The notes beneath the pieces were generated by a model. It saw nothing but the letters and a program-made list of their open reading frames with translations, did no database searches and was not told the DNA's origin. Below, in pieces: positions 34,816-37,361 of a DNA stretch of 37,361 nucleotides. The DNA is from Gammaproteobacteria bacterium (GTDB taxonomy: Bacteria > Pseudomonadota > Gammaproteobacteria > GCA-001735895): contig JANTFI010000014.1 of NCBI GenBank assembly GCA_024763505.1, positions 1 through 37,361 of the forward strand. The letters are read 5' to 3'. Each line of letters opens with the position of its first letter. Within the stretch, counting starts at the first letter, position 1. A program made the position numbers and the translations under genes.

Positions 34816-36039
34816 TTAATGTGCGACCCACTCGACCGAATTGATATCGATTCCGGCCTTGTACATATCCCACAACGGAGAGAGTTCGCGTAATTTGGTG
34901 ACTGCATTTTTCACCAGATCGATGGTGTAATCGATTTCTTCTAGCGTAGTGTAGCGACCCAGCGTAAAGCGGATCGAACTGTGAGCCAACTCGTCATTGC
35001 GCCCCAGCGCACGCAGAACATAAGAAGGCTCAAGACTCGCCGAGGTGCAGGCGGAACCCGATGAAACCGCCAGATCGCGCAATGCCATGATCAACGATTC
35101 ACCTTCGACGAAGTTGAAACTGATATTCAGATTACCGGCAATTCGATGTTCCAGATCGCCATTGACATAGACTTCTTCCATGTCATTGAGACCGGCGTAG
35201 AGGCGATCTCTGAGCATACGAATGCGCTCGTTTTCGGTCGCCATTTCATCTTTGGCGATACGAAAGGCTTCCCCCATGCCAACGATCTGGTGGGTGGCCA
35301 GTGTGCCTGAACGCAGGCCACGTTCGTGTCCGCCACCATGCATTTGCGCTTCCAGCCGAATACGCGGTTTGCGGCGTACATACAGAGCGCCAATCCCTTT
35401 CGGGCCATAAATTTTGTGACCGGAAAATGACATCAGATCGACCTTGAGTTGTTGCATGTCGATCTGAACCTTACCTGCGGATTGTGCGGCATCTACATGG
35501 AAGATAATGCCTTTTTCACGACACAAATCTCCGATGGCGCCTACATCCTGTATAACACCTATTTCGTTATTGACGTGCATTACCGAAACCACAATTGTGT
35601 CGTCGCGCATCGCCTCCTTTAGCTTGTCAAGATCGAGCAAACCATTCTCTTCGGGCTGCAGGTAAGTTACTTCATAGCCTTCTCGCTCAAGTTGACGCGT
35701 AGTATCCAGTACCGCTTTGTGCTCGGTTTTGACGGTAATGATGTGGTTGCCTTTTTTCTTGTAGAAATGGGCAGCACCTTTAATGGCCAGATTATTGGAC
35801 TCGGTTGCGCCACTGGTCCAGATGATTTCACGCGGGTCTGCGTTGATCAGGTCAGCCACCTGCTGGCGAGCATCATCAACGGCTTGTTCAGCTTTCCAGC
35901 CAAATTCGTGACTACGTGAAGCCGGGTTACCAAACTGACCTTCGATGGTCAGATAATTGCACATTTTTTCAGCAACGCGCTCGTCTACAGGCGTGGTTGC
36001 ACTGTAATCCAGATAAATGGGAAGTTTAATCTTGCTCAT
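34816..36039 (-). CDS. iscS: Cysteine desulfurase IscS
   Basis: This PLP enzyme converts cysteine to alanine and passes persulfide sulfur to IscU and to tRNA-thiolation partners. The 407-residue protein has the PLP lysine Lys209 in [12 protein letters not shown] and the mobile-loop catalytic cysteine in [14 protein letters not shown] (about Cys331). THE and [10 protein letters not shown] cofactor-binding segments are also present. It is three residues longer than E. coli IscS at the N terminus. The ATG at 36039 is preferred over one three codons upstream because it gives the normal [12 protein letters not shown] start. It lies 24 bases after iscR. Confidence 0.97.
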   Translation of the reverse strand: MSKIKLPIYLDYSATTPVDERVAEKMCNYLTIEGQFGNPASRSHEFGWKAEQAVDDARQQVADLINADPREIIWTSGATESNNLAIKGAAHFYKKKGNHIITVKTEHKAVLDTTRQLEREGYEVTYLQPEENGLLDLDKLKEAMRDDTIVVSVMHVNNEIGVIQDVGAIGDLCREKGIIFHVDAAQSAGKVQIDMQQLKVDLMSFSGHKIYGPKGIGALYVRRKPRIRLEAQMHGGGHERGLRSGTLATHQIVGMGEAFRIAKDEMATENERIRMLRDRLYAGLNDMEEVYVNGDLEHRIAGNLNISFNFVEGESLIMALRDLAVSSGSACTSASLEPSYVLRALGRNDELAHSSIRFTLGRYTTLEEIDYTIDLVKNAVTKLRELSPLWDMYKAGIDINSVEWVAH

Positions 36040-36063
36040 CAATAACACTCGTATCTAAAGTAA

Positions 36064-36534
36064 TTAAGCGGCTGTGCGGCGGTTGAGAAACCGACCATAT
36101 TGCACATCCTGTTTTTTGACTAATTCGCTAATATGGGGGCGGTTGGCATACTGATCAAGCGTGATTCCGGAAAGGAACCGGTGCAAATCCTGCGTCAAGC
36201 CGGACCAAAGTTGATGGGTGATGCATCGCTCACCCTGGTTGCAATCGCCAGCTCCTTTGCACTTGGTAAAGTCCAGCTTTTCATCGACTGCATCGATAAT
36301 ATCGGATACTGAAATCTGGTCGGCTGGCTTGGCCAGGCGATAACCTCCGCCCGGGCCGCGTACACCTTTCACCAGCTTACTGCTGCGTAATTTGGAAAAA
36401 AGTTGTTCCAGATAAGAAAGAGAAATGCCCTGACATTGTGAAATATCCGCCAGCGTAACCGGCCCGACATTTTCATGCAGTGCGATATCCATCATGGCGG
36501 TGACCGCATAACGGCCTTTGGTTGAAAGCTTCAT
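36064..36534 (-). CDS. iscR: Rrf2-family Fe-S regulator IscR
   Basis: IscR senses Fe-S supply with a [2Fe-2S] cluster and represses the isc operon when holo. The 156 residues have the winged-helix DNA-binding domain (1-65, with GISLSYLEQLFSKLR as recognition region) and cluster ligands Cys92, Cys98, Cys104 and His107 at the same numbers as in E. coli. It is the first gene of iscRSU. A type 1 IscR site overlaps its promoter just upstream, so autorepression is expected. Confidence 0.96.
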   Translation of the reverse strand: MKLSTKGRYAVTAMMDIALHENVGPVTLADISQCQGISLSYLEQLFSKLRSSKLVKGVRGPGGGYRLAKPADQISVSDIIDAVDEKLDFTKCKGAGDCNQGERCITHQLWSGLTQDLHRFLSGITLDQYANRPHISELVKKQDVQYGRFLNRRTAA

Positions 36535-36550
36535 CAGACTCTCCCGGGTA

Positions 36551-36601
36551 ATTCCCGACTAATTTAGTCAGGAATTTATCTGAAGGGTGCTGGGAGGTCA
36601 A
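36551..36601 (-). promoter_or_regulatory. iscR promoter with type 1 IscR operator
   Basis: On the minus strand the -35 box TTGACC (36596-36601) and the -10 box TAAATT (36573-36578) are 17 bases apart. The 25-base element at 36551-36575 matches the E. coli type 1 IscR consensus at 23 of 25 positions as I recall it, including GACT...AGTC half-sites. It overlaps the -10 box and extends downstream, ending 17 bases before the iscR start, the placement expected for repression by holo-IscR. Confidence 0.85.
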
Positions 36602-36683
36602 GCAGAAAATGAACCAGGATATCCTAACCCACTAATGTTTCTTTTTTTATCAGTTATTTAGGGGTTATTTGTAATGTGAAATA

Positions 36684-37145
36684 TCATGTTTTTGAAACCT
36701 TCATATTAGACACCGGGTGGAAATAATGTCCCTGATAAATGCAATAGCCAAGCCACTTATAGAGAAACCGATTAAGTTTCCATTTTTGCTGGAGGTCTTG
36801 ATTGTTGTAGATTCTCTGTCTGTAACGATTGAGTCTGTCCTGTACTTCCGCGGTGCGGGCATCATGATACATTCTTAAGTGCATGTCCGGCTGACATATG
36901 GTTTCACCCTGATGCTCGAAACGGTAGGTCAGCCTCATCATAGTGGTGTATTTGCAGCGTTCGGTCACATCCAGATACAGGTCGAGATGCCCTGCAGATA
37001 GCGAAATCATTTTATCAGCGATATCCAGATCGGGGGCGATTTTTCGAAGTCGCAGATAATTCAATTCATATAAATCCATCAAGCCCGAGAAACTGCGGGG
37101 TTTTATAATTTGTCCGGTGTTGACGGACTCAATATCTGCAAGCAT
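36684..37145 (-). CDS. DUF1249 protein (YqiB family)
   Basis: A 153-residue soluble protein matching the YqiB/DUF1249 family: SGLMDLYELNYLRLRKIAPDL at the N terminus and MRLTYRF, PDMHLRMYHDARTAEV in the middle. The family is widespread in gammaproteobacteria, often between nudF and cpdA, and has no known biochemical function. The C terminus (YKWLGYCIYQGHYFHPV) is typical. It starts five bases after the preceding gene, so the two are probably co-transcribed. A gap of about 80 bases after the stop leads to the iscR promoter. Confidence 0.88.
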   Translation of the reverse strand: MLADIESVNTGQIIKPRSFSGLMDLYELNYLRLRKIAPDLDIADKMISLSAGHLDLYLDVTERCKYTTMMRLTYRFEHQGETICQPDMHLRMYHDARTAEVQDRLNRYRQRIYNNQDLQQKWKLNRFLYKWLGYCIYQGHYFHPVSNMKVSKT

Positions 37146-37150
37146 GTATT

Positions 37151-37361
37151 TTATCTCGTGGCGGTTAACTCCTGCTTTTCAAGCATATATCGTCTAAAAG
37201 CGGCGTAATAACTGCGGTTTTCAAAACTGTCTTCAAGAAGCGTTAAATGGACTTCTCGCGGAAATCGGCCAAGCGTTAGCTGCATGCAGTAACGGGTTTG
37301 ATATACCCTGATCTGAGACAGCGGGTAGCTCGTTTGGCGTTCCTGATGATAGCAGATCAAT
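37151..37361 (-). CDS. Unidentified gene, C-terminal 69 residues only
   Basis: The frame is open to the window edge, and the true start lies beyond it. The visible part (QIRVYQTRYCMQLTLGRFPREVHL and a basic helical end) shows alternating strands and a final helix but no motif I can name. In other gammaproteobacteria nudF often precedes yqiB, yet this C terminus does not look like NudF to me. The short spacing to the DUF1249 gene suggests one operon. Confidence 0.5.
   Translation of the reverse strand, partial: LICYHQERQTSYPLSQIRVYQTRYCMQLTLGRFPREVHLTLLEDSFENRSYYAAFRRYMLEKQELTATR

Overview
The window reads as chromosomal DNA of a gammaproteobacterium. The evidence is a fadI-fadJ pair, a purB-roxA-GNAT block, a CysG-type fused siroheme synthase, a DppA-DppBCDF transporter, an iscRSU operon with a near-consensus IscR site, and a YqiB (DUF1249) gene. 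I cannot place it to genus. There are no insertion sequences, phage genes, CRISPR arrays, rRNAs or recognisable tRNAs. Coding density is high and most genes lie on the minus strand.

Layout. 1-1.7 kb: the 3' end of a U32 peptidase/TrhP gene, an unknown membrane protein and a PsiE-family protein. 1.8-5.1 kb: fadI-fadJ (beta-oxidation), with a palindrome over the likely promoter. 5.4-7.1 kb: a secreted subtilisin-like protease with a PA insert and a six-cysteine knottin-like tail, followed by a strong terminator. 7.3-11.5 kb: purB, roxA (ribosomal protein L16 hydroxylase), a GNAT acetyltransferase, an orphan phoU and a PLD-like small protein. 11.5-12.6 kb: alanine dehydrogenase. 12.7-18.7 kb: a dipeptide ABC transporter in the order dppA, VOC protein, dppB, dppC, dppD, dppF, with a terminator/attenuator after dppA. 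18.8-22.0 kb: a membrane-anchored single-heme protein, purU and a SulP anion transporter. 22.4-24.7 kb: cysG, translationally coupled to a substrate-binding-like protein without a signal peptide.

24.8-31.8 kb holds the most unusual part: a compact minus-strand run of Sel1-repeat protein, MoxR-type AAA+ ATPase, HExxH-plus-VWA protein, pterin-4a-carbinolamine dehydratase, an unrecognised 375-residue protein, and a large KAP-family P-loop NTPase that is AT-richer than its neighbours. The first five are joined by stop/start overlaps or very short gaps. A MoxR-VWA pair is a known chaperone-like module, but this complete set has no function I can name. It is my best candidate for an undescribed system.

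31.9-34.4 kb: a small acidic protein with its own terminator, a 2OG-Fe(II) oxygenase-like protein, a di-heme peroxidase/MauG-family lipoprotein and a small unknown protein. 34.4-36.6 kb: iscR-iscS-iscU, closed by a terminator directly after iscU, so iscA-hscBA-fdx are not in this operon. The window ends with a DUF1249/YqiB gene and the 3' end of an unidentified gene.

Family calls rest on motifs I can read in the translations and on memory of the families; no database search was run.
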